This document shows, piece after piece, positions 36,215 to 44,400 of a stretch of 49,658 nt of DNA. The first letter of the stretch is position 1, and every line of letters begins with the position of its first letter. The position numbers and the translations under genes were made by a program. Under the pieces are notes generated by a model. It did no database searches. It was given only the letters and a program-made list of their open reading frames with translations, and had not been told where the DNA came from. This stretch comes from Sulfuricella sp. (GTDB lineage Bacteria > Pseudomonadota > Gammaproteobacteria > Burkholderiales > Sulfuricellaceae), in assembly GCA_028713975.1 (NCBI GenBank), contig JAQTNE010000009.1:1-49658 (forward strand), in the 5' to 3' direction.

Positions 36215-37696
36215 ATGACTTTTGAACTGGAAACTGCGGCCAACCCGGAAGGGCTGAAGCGAGTGGTGATCGAGCCGGTGTCCCGGGTAGAGGGGCACGG
36301 CAAGGTTACCTTGTTGCTGGACGACGATAACCGCGTGCATCAGGCGCGGTTCCATATTGTCGAATTCCGGGGCTTCGAGAAATTCATCCAGGGACGGCCC
36401 TACTGGGAAGTCGCCTCCATCGTGCAGCGCCTGTGCGGAATCTGCCCGGTAAGCCACAATCTGGCGGCCTCGAAGGCGCTGGACATGATTGTCGGTGCGC
36501 AATTGACGCCCACCGCTGAAAAACTGCGCCGGCTCATGCATCTTGGCCAGATTTTGCAATCCCACGCCCTGCATTTCTATTATCTCGCCTCGCCCGACCT
36601 GCTGTTCGGTTTCGATAGCGACGTAGCAAAGCGCAACATCGTCGGCGTGGCGGCAGCCTATCCTGAAATCGCAAAACAAGGCATCGCCCTGCGCAAGTAC
36701 GGGCAAGAAGTCATCCGGATCACGATGGGTAAGCGGGTTCATGGCACCGGTGCGATTCCCGGCGGCGTGAACAAAAACCTGTCGCTGGAAGAACGCAATA
36801 TTTTGCTGAAGGACATCGACAACATCATTGCCTGGAGTCAGGCGGCGGTCGAACTGATCAAGAAGGTTTATACCGGCAACCCGGAATTCCATAACGGTTT
36901 CGGTTATTACAAATCCAGCTTTATGAGCCTGGTGCGCAAAGACGGCGCCATGGATCTTTACCACGGCGGCTTGCGCGCTCTCGACGAACATGGTCAGACG
37001 ATTTTCGATCACGTTGATTACGGCCATTATTGGGACTATATCCACGAGGAAGTCAGGCCCTGGTCTTACATGAAATTCCCCTTCATCCGGTCAAGAGGCC
37101 GGGAAGAGGGCTGGTACCGGGTCGGCCCTCTGGCGCGCGTCAATAATTGCGATTTCATCCCGACCCCGCTGGCCGAGGCCGAAAGAAAAATCTTCAAGGA
37201 ATTCGACGGCGGCAGCGCGACCCAGGCCACGTTGGCCTACCATTGGGCGCGCATGATCGAAATGCTGCATGCTGCCGAAGGCATTCAGGAACTGCTGCTG
37301 GATGGCGACTTGCAGGGTGATGATCTGGTTAGCAAGGGCGAACCGGCTCTGCGCGGCGTGGGCGTGATCGAAGCGCCGCGCGGAACGCTGATCCACCACT
37401 ACCGAGTCAATGAGGATGAAATGGTCGTCCGCGCCAACCTGATCGTTTCCACCACCCACAACAATCACGCCATGAACGAAGCGGTGCGACAGGTTGCCCT
37501 GCAATACCTGGACGGCCAGCAAGTAACCGAAGGGCTGCTCAACCATATTGAAGTGGCAATCCGTGCCTTCGATCCCTGTTTGTCATGCGCCACCCATGCC
37601 GTCGGCAAAATGCCGCTGGAAGTGGAACTGGTGGATGCAGGCGGCAACGTGATCGACCGGCTGGCCAAGAATTCAGACGGTCGGTGTGACATTTGA
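36215..37696 (+). CDS. hoxH: NAD-reducing [NiFe]-hydrogenase large subunit HoxH
   Basis: The catalytic subunit, 493 residues. The Ni-Fe site Cys pairs are C74/C77 (RLCGICPVSHN) and C455/C458 (DPCLSCATH); RVEGHG is at the N-terminus. The 32 residues after His461 should be removed by HoxW. Together with HoxFUY it makes a bidirectional, cytoplasmic group 3d hydrogenase coupling H2 to NAD+. hyp maturation genes are not in the window. Confidence 0.97.
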   Translation: MTFELETAANPEGLKRVVIEPVSRVEGHGKVTLLLDDDNRVHQARFHIVEFRGFEKFIQGRPYWEVASIVQRLCGICPVSHNLAASKALDMIVGAQLTPTAEKLRRLMHLGQILQSHALHFYYLASPDLLFGFDSDVAKRNIVGVAAAYPEIAKQGIALRKYGQEVIRITMGKRVHGTGAIPGGVNKNLSLEERNILLKDIDNIIAWSQAAVELIKKVYTGNPEFHNGFGYYKSSFMSLVRKDGAMDLYHGGLRALDEHGQTIFDHVDYGHYWDYIHEEVRPWSYMKFPFIRSRGREEGWYRVGPLARVNNCDFIPTPLAEAERKIFKEFDGGSATQATLAYHWARMIEMLHAAEGIQELLLDGDLQGDDLVSKGEPALRGVGVIEAPRGTLIHHYRVNEDEMVVRANLIVSTTHNNHAMNEAVRQVALQYLDGQQVTEGLLNHIEVAIRAFDPCLSCATHAVGKMPLEVELVDAGGNVIDRLAKNSDGRCDI

Positions 37697-38181
37697 CCTC
37701 ACCGCTACTGGTTTTCGGTTATGGCAACCCGAGCCGGGGCGATGACGCGCTCGGGCCGCAACTGATCGACCTGCTGGCATCGCAACAGGAACACCACCCG
37801 GAGTGGCCGGAAATTGAGCTTCTGACGGATTTTCAACTGCAAATCGAGGACGCGGCAGATTTGGAAGGCCGCGAGTTGGTGTTGTTCATCGACGCCAGCG
37901 CATCCTGTCCCGCGCCTTTTTCTTTTTCCCGTCTTCAGCCTTCGCAGAATGTCAGCCATACCACTCATGCCATGTCGCCTGCCGCCGTGCTCCAGGTTTT
38001 CGAGCGGGTCTACCTCCTTCCAGCTCCTCCCGCTTTCCTTCTCGCCGTGCGCGGAAAGAGCTTCGAGCTAGGCGAGCCGCTAGGCCGGGAAGCAGAGCAG
38101 AACCGGGATGCCGCGCTGGAATTGCTGATACAATTGTGCGCCCGGCCACATCCTGATACTTGGCAGAATTGTTCCCGATAA
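37693..38181 (+). CDS. hoxW: HoxW, hydrogenase maturation endopeptidase
   Basis: 162-residue M52-family peptidase with GYGNPSRGDDALGP (nickel-probing Asp), a second Asp in VLFIDAS, and the HTTHAMSP histidine motif. It should cleave the HoxH C-terminal extension. The start is a TTG overlapping the hoxH stop (TTGA). The next gene starts immediately after its TAA. Confidence 0.9.
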   Translation: MTSPLLVFGYGNPSRGDDALGPQLIDLLASQQEHHPEWPEIELLTDFQLQIEDAADLEGRELVLFIDASASCPAPFSFSRLQPSQNVSHTTHAMSPAAVLQVFERVYLLPAPPAFLLAVRGKSFELGEPLGREAEQNRDAALELLIQLCARPHPDTWQNCSR

Positions 38182-40125
38182 ATGCTCGATCTTGATTCCA
38201 TTTTCGCCGAAGACGGCGTGCTGGCCCGTGCCTTCAAGGATTACCGCGTCCGCAACCAGCAGCTTGAAATGGCGCGAACCATTTCTGCGGCAATTGAAAA
38301 ACACGAAATTCTGGTAGCCGAGGCCGGCACCGGCACCGGCAAGACTTACGCCTATCTCGCCCCGGCCTTGCTTGCAGGCGGTAAAGTGATTATTTCCACC
38401 GGCACCAAGACACTGCAAGACCAGCTGTTTTTTCGCGACATTCCGGCCATGCGCGAAGCGCTGAAAGTGCCGGTAACGATCGCGATGCTAAAAGGGCGCG
38501 CCAATTACGTCTGCCACTTTCACCTCGAACGCGCCAAGAACGAAGGGCGCTTCATGACGCGGGACGATTCGCGTTATCTCTCCCTGATCGAGCGTTTCAC
38601 CAAGTCGAGCGACAGCGGCGACAAGAGCACCCTAAGCGAGGTGCCGGAAAATGCCGGTATCTGGTCTTATGTCACCTCGACGCGGGAAAATTGCCTCGGC
38701 CAAGAATGCGCGTTTCACAAGGACTGCTTTGTCATGGAAGCGCGCAAACGCGCGCAGGGGGCGGATGTGGTGGTGGTCAATCACCACCTTTTTTTCGCCG
38801 ACGTGATGCTGCGCGACGAGGGTGTCGCCGAGTTGCTGCCCGCCAGCAATACCGTGATTTTCGATGAAGCACACCAGCTGCCGGAAACCGCCAGCCTGTT
38901 TTTCGGCGAAAACCTGAGCACTTCCCAATTGCTTGAGCTGGCCCATGACGCCCATGCCGAGGGTGTGGTTTCGGCCAAGGATTTTGCTGCGTTGCCCGAA
39001 GGTGCTGCGGCGCTGGAAAAAGCGGCGCGCGATTTGCGTCTGGTCTTTCCGCAGGACAGTGTGCGTTTGCCGTTAGCTGCGGCGCAAGCTACGCACGGTT
39101 TTGCGGGTGCCCTGGCCGAAGTTAAAACCCGGCTCGATGAACTCAACAAGTTGCTCGAATCGCAGGCCCAGCGCAGCCCCGGACTGGAGAATTGCTGGCA
39201 GCGCGGCACCCAGTTCGCGGCGCAACTGAAACGCTGGATGGACGAGGAAAGTAACGGCAGCGTGCGCTGGGTGGAAGTGTTCAACCGCGCCATGCAACTC
39301 AATGCCACGCCGCTTTCCATCGCCGAAATATTCCGCAAGCAGATCGACGGCCAGACCCGCGCCTGGATTTTTACCTCGGCCACGCTCGCGGTTAAAAAAG
39401 ACTTCAGTCACTACCAGAGCCAGATGGGGCTGCTCGAAGCGGCCACCGCTTTTTGGGATAGCCCGTTCGATTATGAAAACCAGGCGGTACTTTATGTGCC
39501 GACCGGAATGCCTGAACCGAACAGCCGCGAGTACACCGAAGCGGTGGTGGCGGCAGCCCTGCCGGTGATCCGCGCCAGCGGCGGACGGACATTCCTGTTG
39601 TGTACCAGTCTGCGCGCCATGCGCGAGGCGCATGAGTTGCTGAAAGAAATATTCGAAAAAGAAGGATTGGAATTTCCCCTGCTGCTGCAAGGGGAGGGCA
39701 CCCGCACCGAGCTGCTGGAACGCTTCCGCCGCCTCGGCAATGCCGTACTGGTAGCCAGCCAGAGCTTCTGGGAGGGTGTCGATGTGCGTGGTTCGGCGCT
39801 ATCGCTGGTGATCATCGACAAACTGCCGTTCTCGCCGCCGGACGACCCGGTGCTGGCGGCGCGTATCGAAAAAATCAACCAGGAAGGGCGCAACGCCTTC
39901 ATGGAATACCAGCTTCCGCACGCCGTCATCACGCTCAAGCAGGGCGCGGGACGGCTGATCCGCGACGAGACCGACCGTGGCGTGCTGATGATCTGCGATC
40001 CGCGCTTGCTGACCAAGCAATACGGCAAACGCATCTGGCAAAGCTTGCCGCCGATGAAACGGACGCGTGAAGTGGCTGAGGTAGAAAAATTCTTCGGCCA
40101 GAAGGCAGGTGATCTCTCAACATGA
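38182..40125 (+). CDS. DinG/YoaA-family ATP-dependent DNA helicase
   Basis: An XPD/Rad3-like SF2 helicase of 647 residues. Walker A is AGTGTGKT (near 48-55) and the DEAH box is FDEAHQLPE. Four Cys (C111 in YVCHFH, then CLGQEC-x5-C) fit an iron-sulfur cluster. The C-terminal motif QGAGRLIRDE (near 590) is present. The short length without an exonuclease domain favours YoaA over DinG. It starts on the base after the hoxW stop, so it is probably transcribed with the hydrogenase genes although there is no obvious functional link. Confidence 0.92.
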   Translation: MLDLDSIFAEDGVLARAFKDYRVRNQQLEMARTISAAIEKHEILVAEAGTGTGKTYAYLAPALLAGGKVIISTGTKTLQDQLFFRDIPAMREALKVPVTIAMLKGRANYVCHFHLERAKNEGRFMTRDDSRYLSLIERFTKSSDSGDKSTLSEVPENAGIWSYVTSTRENCLGQECAFHKDCFVMEARKRAQGADVVVVNHHLFFADVMLRDEGVAELLPASNTVIFDEAHQLPETASLFFGENLSTSQLLELAHDAHAEGVVSAKDFAALPEGAAALEKAARDLRLVFPQDSVRLPLAAAQATHGFAGALAEVKTRLDELNKLLESQAQRSPGLENCWQRGTQFAAQLKRWMDEESNGSVRWVEVFNRAMQLNATPLSIAEIFRKQIDGQTRAWIFTSATLAVKKDFSHYQSQMGLLEAATAFWDSPFDYENQAVLYVPTGMPEPNSREYTEAVVAAALPVIRASGGRTFLLCTSLRAMREAHELLKEIFEKEGLEFPLLLQGEGTRTELLERFRRLGNAVLVASQSFWEGVDVRGSALSLVIIDKLPFSPPDDPVLAARIEKINQEGRNAFMEYQLPHAVITLKQGAGRLIRDETDRGVLMICDPRLLTKQYGKRIWQSLPPMKRTREVAEVEKFFGQKAGDLST

Positions 40126-40126
40126 A

Positions 40127-40222
40127 CTCCCTCTCCCCTCGGGGGATAACCAGCGACTTGGCTGGCGTAGTTTGTCGGCCTAGTCGCTGGCTAGTAGTTT
40201 CATCAGAGGGTTGGGGTGAGAG
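40127..40222. repeat. REP-like palindromic element
   Basis: CTCCCTCTCCCCTCGG (40127-40142) faces AGAGGGTTGGGGTGAGAGG (about 40204-40222), the form of widespread REP palindromes. Inside is a second perfect 9-bp inverted repeat, CCAGCGACT (40150-40158) and AGTCGCTGG (40182-40190). It sits between the helicase and the HIRAN gene and could act as a transcript end. Confidence 0.6.
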
Positions 40223-40263
40223 GTAAGAGTTGCGGGAAATATTATTTCCGGAGGAGAACTTTT

Positions 40264-40650
40264 GTGTTGCTGCGTCCGGTTTTTGTCTTTCTGTTGGCGG
40301 TGCTCACCGCCATCCCAGCAACTGCCGCCGAACCTGCCGCAAACGCCAAAATTCTGCTGCAAAATTCTCCGCTGGCCGGGTTTCGCTACTACGAAGGCAA
40401 GCGCCTGTGGAGCGAAATGAAGGTGGGCGATGCCCTGCATTTTGTACGTGAACCGGATAACGTCCACGATGCCAACGCCGTTCGCGTCGAGTGGCAAGGC
40501 CACAAGCTAGGCTACGTGCCGCGCGCCGACAATGAAGCGCTGGCGCGCTTTATGGATCAGGGTTCCAAAGCCGAAGCGCGCATCACCCGCCTGAAAAAAA
40601 GCCGCAACCCTTGGCAGCGGATGGAATTCGAGGTTTATCTGGGGCTTTGA
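40264..40650 (+). CDS. HIRAN-domain protein with signal peptide
   Basis: 128 residues. The N-terminus is a Sec-type signal (MLLRPVFVFLLAVLTAIPATAA, cleavage about 21-24; quoted here in two parts MLLRPVFVFLL and AVLTAIPATAA), followed by a HIRAN domain (about 32-125) with AGFRYYEG, the PDNVHDANAVRV block and LGYVPRADNEALARFMD. HIRAN domains bind DNA ends in helicases such as HLTF; an exported stand-alone copy must do something else or bind extracytoplasmic ligands. Start is a GTG with a strong GGAGGAG seven bases upstream. Confidence 0.8.
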   Translation: MLLRPVFVFLLAVLTAIPATAAEPAANAKILLQNSPLAGFRYYEGKRLWSEMKVGDALHFVREPDNVHDANAVRVEWQGHKLGYVPRADNEALARFMDQGSKAEARITRLKKSRNPWQRMEFEVYLGL

Positions 40651-40714
40651 TCTTACGATAAATAGAACAATGTAATACACTGTCCGCTCCATCTATTGCC
40701 CAAAGGCGATACAC

Positions 40715-40879
40715 TTGGATCGTTTGCGGCACATCTACCAGTTGCACCAAATCCTCAAGGTTTACCGGCATCCCGTCGTGCTTTGCACCTTCCAGGAAAA
40801 GCTGGAATGCTCCCGCGCCTCCGCCAACCGCATCAGCGCAAGGACAATCACATCGTTTACGGAGGGATGGCGCATTTGA
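40715..40879 (+). pseudogene. N-terminal remnant of a WYL-type transcriptional regulator
   Basis: From a TTG at 40715 this frame reads LDRLRHIYQLHQILK, HPVVLCTFQEKLECSRAS and ANRI, then a stop at 40877. That pattern is the N-terminal winged helix-turn-helix of WYL-domain regulators, where 'LECSRATVNR' is typical. About 50 codons remain; the rest of the HTH wing and the WYL domain are gone. WYL proteins often regulate CRISPR-Cas loci. The rest of the 402-base gap 40651-41052 holds a degraded REP-like palindrome (about 40936-40965) and a small hairpin (40990-41006). Confidence 0.5.
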
Positions 40880-40989
40880 AGGTATTCAATGTGCGAAAGC
40901 CTTAAAAATCGGGTTATTTCGATGCGTTGCACATCACGTTATTCCCGCAAAGGCGAGAATACAGAAAATTTCCAAAAAACGACTCGGCA

Positions 40990-41006
40990 GGCTCACGCCA
41001 TGAGCC
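40990..41006 (+). repeat. hairpin upstream of cas3
   Basis: GGCTCA (40990-40995) and TGAGCC (41001-41006) with a 5-nt loop, 46 bases before the cas3 ATG. Symmetrical and in the leader region, so it might be a regulator site; no further support. Confidence 0.3.
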
Positions 41007-41052
41007 AGTAGGGGTGGTAAAGTGCTGGTTACTTATTCCAGGTGGATTTGCG

Positions 41053-43272
41053 ATGAATGACATACCGATAGTGCCACTAGCCCATGTTCGCCAGGATAAG
41101 AATGGCGAATGGCACAAACATGGCGTTGCGGAACACCTTGAAGAGGTGGGGCGCCGCGCGGCTGAGTTTGCAACAGCATTCCATTCCGGCGAATGGGCAC
41201 GACTGGCGGGGCTATGGCACGATTTAGGCAAGTACAGCTTCGAATTCCAGCATTACATCAAAAAGGTCAGTGGCTACGATCCCGATGCCCATTTGGAAGG
41301 CGGGGCGGGGCGAGTGGATCATTCCACCGCCGGGGCGATTCATGCCGTAAAACAGTTTCAGGAACATGGGCGGGTTTTAGCCTATTTGATTGCCGGGCAT
41401 CATGCCGGTTTGCCAGACTGGTATACGTCCGATGCAGGCGGGGCGGCGCTTGTCGCGAGACTTGCCCAGATCGCGCTACTTGAACGCACATTGATGCAGC
41501 CAATTCCTGCCAAAATACTTGACCAACATCAGTCGAAAAGCCCGCTACTCGGTGGGCGGGAAGGTTTTGCACTGTGGGTCAGGATGTTGTTTTCCTGCCT
41601 GACGGATGCGGACTTTCTCGATACCGAGCAGTTTATGGATGGGAACAAGGCCGGAGAGCGCGGCGGTTTGCCGCCGCTTTCCGGCTTGCTAGCACAGTTT
41701 GACCAGCACATGACTGTCAAGATGGGCGGCGCGGCGCAAACGCCAGTGAATTGCGTGCGCGCCGAAGTGTTGCGCCAATGTCGAGAAAGAGCGGAAGAGG
41801 AGCCCGGCCTGTTTTCTTTGACAGTTCCGACCGGCGGCGGCAAGACTCTCTCCGGTATGGCGTTCGCGTTAAATCACGCGGTAACGCACAGTAAGTGTCG
41901 CATCATCTATGTAATCCCGTACACCAGCATCATCGAACAGACCGCGAAAATTTTTCGCGATATTTTCGGCGAAGCGGTGGTGGAACATCACAGCAACCTC
42001 GACCCTGACAAGGAAACTGTCAAAAGCCGCCTGGCGACGGAAAACTGGGATGCGCCAGTGATCGTCACCACCAACGTGCAGTTTTTCGAGTCGCTGTTCG
42101 CCGCACGCACCAGCCGCTGCCGCAAGCTGCATAACATCGTCAACAGCGTCGTTGTGCTGGATGAAGCGCAGCTTCTCCCGCCCGAATTTTTGCAGCCGAT
42201 CTTGAATGTAATGAATCTGCTGACCAAGCATTATGGCGTCACGTTTGTTCTTTCCACCGCTACCCAGCCCGCACTCAATAGCCGCGAAGGTTTTGGTTGG
42301 CACTTTAAGGGGCTAGATGGTGTGCGCGAGATCATGCACGACCCGGATGCCCTCTACCGTGATCTGGAGCGCGTGACCGTTCAATTGCCGGAAGACTTTC
42401 ACCAGCCCAATACGTGGGAATACATCGCGCAGGAATTGCAGCAGCACGAATCGGTGTTGTGCATCGTCAATAGCCGCGCCGATTGCCGCGACCTGCACCG
42501 ATTTATGCCAAAGGGAACGATCCATCTTTCCGCACTGATGTGCGGCGCACACCGCTCTCACGTGATAGCCGAAATCAAACGGAAACTCAAGGATAGTGAG
42601 CCAGTGCGGGTAATCAGCACGCAGTTGGTGGAGGCGGGCGTGGACATTGATTTTCCGGTGGTCTATCGGGCGATGGCGGGGCTGGATTCCATCGCTCAAG
42701 CTGCCGGGCGATGCAACCGGGAAGGCGAGCTTGATCGTGGCAAGGTTCAGGTATTTGTCCCGCCCAAACCTGCCCCTATCGGCCTGCTTCGCAAGGCGGA
42801 ACAAGCCGCTGTGAGTGCGCTTACCGGTTACAAAGGCGATCCGCTGGCAAGAGTATTGTTCCAGCCTTATTTCGAACAGCTATACGCAAGAACCGATCTG
42901 GATGAACACCGTATCGGTGATTTGCTCAAAGCCGGGGATGCGCTAGAAGTGCAATTCCGCAGCGTGGCTGCGTTGTTTAATTTGGTTGATGAGAGCGGCT
43001 ATCAGCCGGTTTTTGTATCCTATGGCGAAGAAAGCCCGGTACTTTTGGGCAAGCTCGAAAAGGGCGGCCCGGAGCGGTGGCTGATGCGTAAGCTTCAGCG
43101 TTACAGCGTGAACCTGCCGCAATACCAATTCAAGAAAATGCTGGAGCGGGGCGACGTAACGGAAATTTGGCCGGGGATGTTCGCTTTGTCTTCCGTTGCA
43201 CTTTACCATCCAGATTTGGGCATACTACTCAATGACGATAACCTGAAGCCGGACTCTTTAGTGTCTGGCTAA
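41053..43272 (+). CDS. cas3: CRISPR-associated helicase/nuclease Cas3 (type I-C)
   Basis: The target-degrading effector: an HD nuclease fused to an SF2 helicase, 739 residues. HD motif His56-Asp57 (LWHDLGKYSFEFQ) and GHHAGLPDW lie in the N-terminal domain. Walker A TGGGKT is near Lys264, DEAQ is 370-373, then STATQPAL, QLVEAGVDIDFPVVYR and QAAGRCNREG. All catalytic motifs are intact, so it is probably active. The ATG at 41053 has AGGTGG seven bases upstream; the longer frame from 40927 runs through the REP-like sequence and is rejected. Confidence 0.96.
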   Translation: MNDIPIVPLAHVRQDKNGEWHKHGVAEHLEEVGRRAAEFATAFHSGEWARLAGLWHDLGKYSFEFQHYIKKVSGYDPDAHLEGGAGRVDHSTAGAIHAVKQFQEHGRVLAYLIAGHHAGLPDWYTSDAGGAALVARLAQIALLERTLMQPIPAKILDQHQSKSPLLGGREGFALWVRMLFSCLTDADFLDTEQFMDGNKAGERGGLPPLSGLLAQFDQHMTVKMGGAAQTPVNCVRAEVLRQCRERAEEEPGLFSLTVPTGGGKTLSGMAFALNHAVTHSKCRIIYVIPYTSIIEQTAKIFRDIFGEAVVEHHSNLDPDKETVKSRLATENWDAPVIVTTNVQFFESLFAARTSRCRKLHNIVNSVVVLDEAQLLPPEFLQPILNVMNLLTKHYGVTFVLSTATQPALNSREGFGWHFKGLDGVREIMHDPDALYRDLERVTVQLPEDFHQPNTWEYIAQELQQHESVLCIVNSRADCRDLHRFMPKGTIHLSALMCGAHRSHVIAEIKRKLKDSEPVRVISTQLVEAGVDIDFPVVYRAMAGLDSIAQAAGRCNREGELDRGKVQVFVPPKPAPIGLLRKAEQAAVSALTGYKGDPLARVLFQPYFEQLYARTDLDEHRIGDLLKAGDALEVQFRSVAALFNLVDESGYQPVFVSYGEESPVLLGKLEKGGPERWLMRKLQRYSVNLPQYQFKKMLERGDVTEIWPGMFALSSVALYHPDLGILLNDDNLKPDSLVSG

Positions 43273-43314
43273 CGAGAGGAATAAAAATTTATTGCTTGGC
43301 AGTTATGAGGAGTA

Positions 43315-43341
43315 GCGCAACACCTCATGTAGGTGTTGCGC
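43315..43341 (+). terminator. hairpin after cas3
   Basis: GCGCAACACCT (43315-43325) and AGGTGTTGCGC (43331-43341) form a perfect 11-bp stem with a 5-nt loop, 43 bases after the cas3 stop, followed by ATTGTTTG. It is a candidate partial terminator separating cas3 from the Cascade genes. Confidence 0.55.
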
Positions 43342-43382
43342 ATTGTTTGTAACAAAAAATCAAAAGCTAGTGTTTCAACCCT

Positions 43383-43416
43383 CGTTCTTGATTAGAACGC
43401 GTTATAAGAATAACGC
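43383..43416. promoter_or_regulatory. two adjacent inverted repeats, candidate operator
   Basis: CGTTCT-N5-AGAACG (43383-43399) and GCGTTAT-AAGA-ATAACGC (43399-43416) are two perfect palindromes sharing one base. They lie between the cas3 hairpin and the next open reading frame, in AT-rich sequence with no confident -35/-10 pair. Binding of a regulator or a stem-loop in a leader are both possible. Confidence 0.4.
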
Positions 43417-43498
43417 AGTTCCAAAGCAAAAACTAGTGAAGTATCGTTTTTATGTTATCCTGCCCCTGAATTTGATTTTTGTTTCGGGGGAAGGCGGT

Positions 43499-43621
43499 AT
43501 GGACTGGAAGGGGTTAATGCGGGAAGTCAGGCTGATGCTGATACAGCTTCCATCCCAGAGATTCTGGGGAATCTGGTTTCTGGCGTTGATTGTTATTCTG
43601 GGATTTTGGGGAAGAGGGTAA
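43499..43621 (+). CDS. small single-pass membrane protein candidate
   Basis: A 40-residue frame starting with an ATG preceded by GGGGGAAGGCGG. The first 21 residues are basic and amphipathic (MDWKGLMREVRLML), followed by one hydrophobic aromatic helix (FWGIWFLALIVILGFWG, about 23-39). It lies in the otherwise non-coding cas3-cas5 gap, 44 bases before cas5. I know of no standard type I-C gene of this kind. It may be chance, but the ribosome site and topology are good. Confidence 0.45.
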   Translation: MDWKGLMREVRLMLIQLPSQRFWGIWFLALIVILGFWGRG

Positions 43622-43665
43622 GGTAACCAGATGCCATCCTCTCACTTCGTTATGATGGGATTTTC

Positions 43666-44400
43666 ATGAAAACTTACTGCCTGGAAGTCACTGGGGATTT
43701 CGCCTGCTTCACCCGCCCAGAAATGAAAGTGGAGCGTGTTTCTTACGATGTGATGACGCCCTCTGCTGCGCGCGCCGTGTTCGAGGCGATATTGTGGAAA
43801 CCGGCAATCCGCTGGCATATCACGAAAATCGAGGTATTGAATCCGATTAAATGGGTGGCGGTGCGGCGCAATGAAGTGGGCGCGGTTGCTTCGACCCGTA
43901 ATGTCGAAACTGCCATGCGTGGCGGCTCAGGCCAACTCGGTCTTTACGTCGAAGATGAGCGCCAGCAACGCGCTGGTCTGTTTCTGCGTGACGTGGCTTA
44001 TCGCATCCACGCGCATTTTGAACAGCGCGATCCGAGCTTTCACAAATCGAATTTTCCGCATTTGTCCAAACGTAAAATTAATCAGGGCGAGGATGATCTT
44101 GCAGCGATGCCGGATAACAACGCGGTGAAATTTATGAGCATGTTCGAGCGCCGCGCGGAAAAAGGCCAATGCGTCAATCAGCCCTATCTTGGCTGCCGCG
44201 AGTTCGCGGCGGATTTTCGGCTGGTGGAGAATTCCGCTTTGCTCTTGCCGCCGATAGCGGAAACCCGCGATTTGGGCTGGATGCTTTACGATCTGGATTA
44301 CAGTGATAGCGCCGACCCCAAGCCGTTGTTCTTCCGTGCACGTATAGAAGATGGGGTGATAACGATTCCAGCGCAGGATAACGATGAGGTGCGGGGATGA
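43666..44400 (+). CDS. cas5c: Cas5c (Cas5d), type I-C pre-crRNA endonuclease and Cascade subunit
   Basis: 244 residues with the Cas5d layout: N-terminal RRM fold (YCLEVTGDFACFTRPEMKVERVSYDVMTPSAARAVFEAI, in parts) and the conserved ERQQRAGLFLRDVAYRIHAHF and NQPYLGCREFAADF blocks. In type I-C, which lacks Cas6, this protein cuts the repeat transcripts and caps the crRNA 5' end. The ATG has GGGA upstream; the stop overlaps cas8c (ATGA). Confidence 0.95.
   Translation: MKTYCLEVTGDFACFTRPEMKVERVSYDVMTPSAARAVFEAILWKPAIRWHITKIEVLNPIKWVAVRRNEVGAVASTRNVETAMRGGSGQLGLYVEDERQQRAGLFLRDVAYRIHAHFEQRDPSFHKSNFPHLSKRKINQGEDDLAAMPDNNAVKFMSMFERRAEKGQCVNQPYLGCREFAADFRLVENSALLLPPIAETRDLGWMLYDLDYSDSADPKPLFFRARIEDGVITIPAQDNDEVRG

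Noticed and set aside
36047..37045. 332-codon open frame antisense to hoxH
   Set aside because: Mirrors a highly conserved coding gene in GC-rich DNA, with no ribosome site or recognisable domain; hoxH fully explains the sequence.
40696..40905. 69-codon frame upstream of cas3
   Set aside because: Composition is not protein-like; the overlapping frame from 40715 carries the WYL-type HTH remnant instead.
40936..40965. Possible regulatory site TTATTCCCGCAAAGGCGAGAAT before cas3 (seen as TTATTCCCGCAAAG and GGCGAGAAT)
   Set aside because: It resembles a worn copy of a widespread CATTCCCGC...GCGGGAAT repeat rather than an operator.
40927..41052. N-terminal extension of cas3
   Set aside because: It translates a REP-like palindrome and a hairpin; the ATG at 41053 has a ribosome site and starts at the conserved Cas3 sequence.
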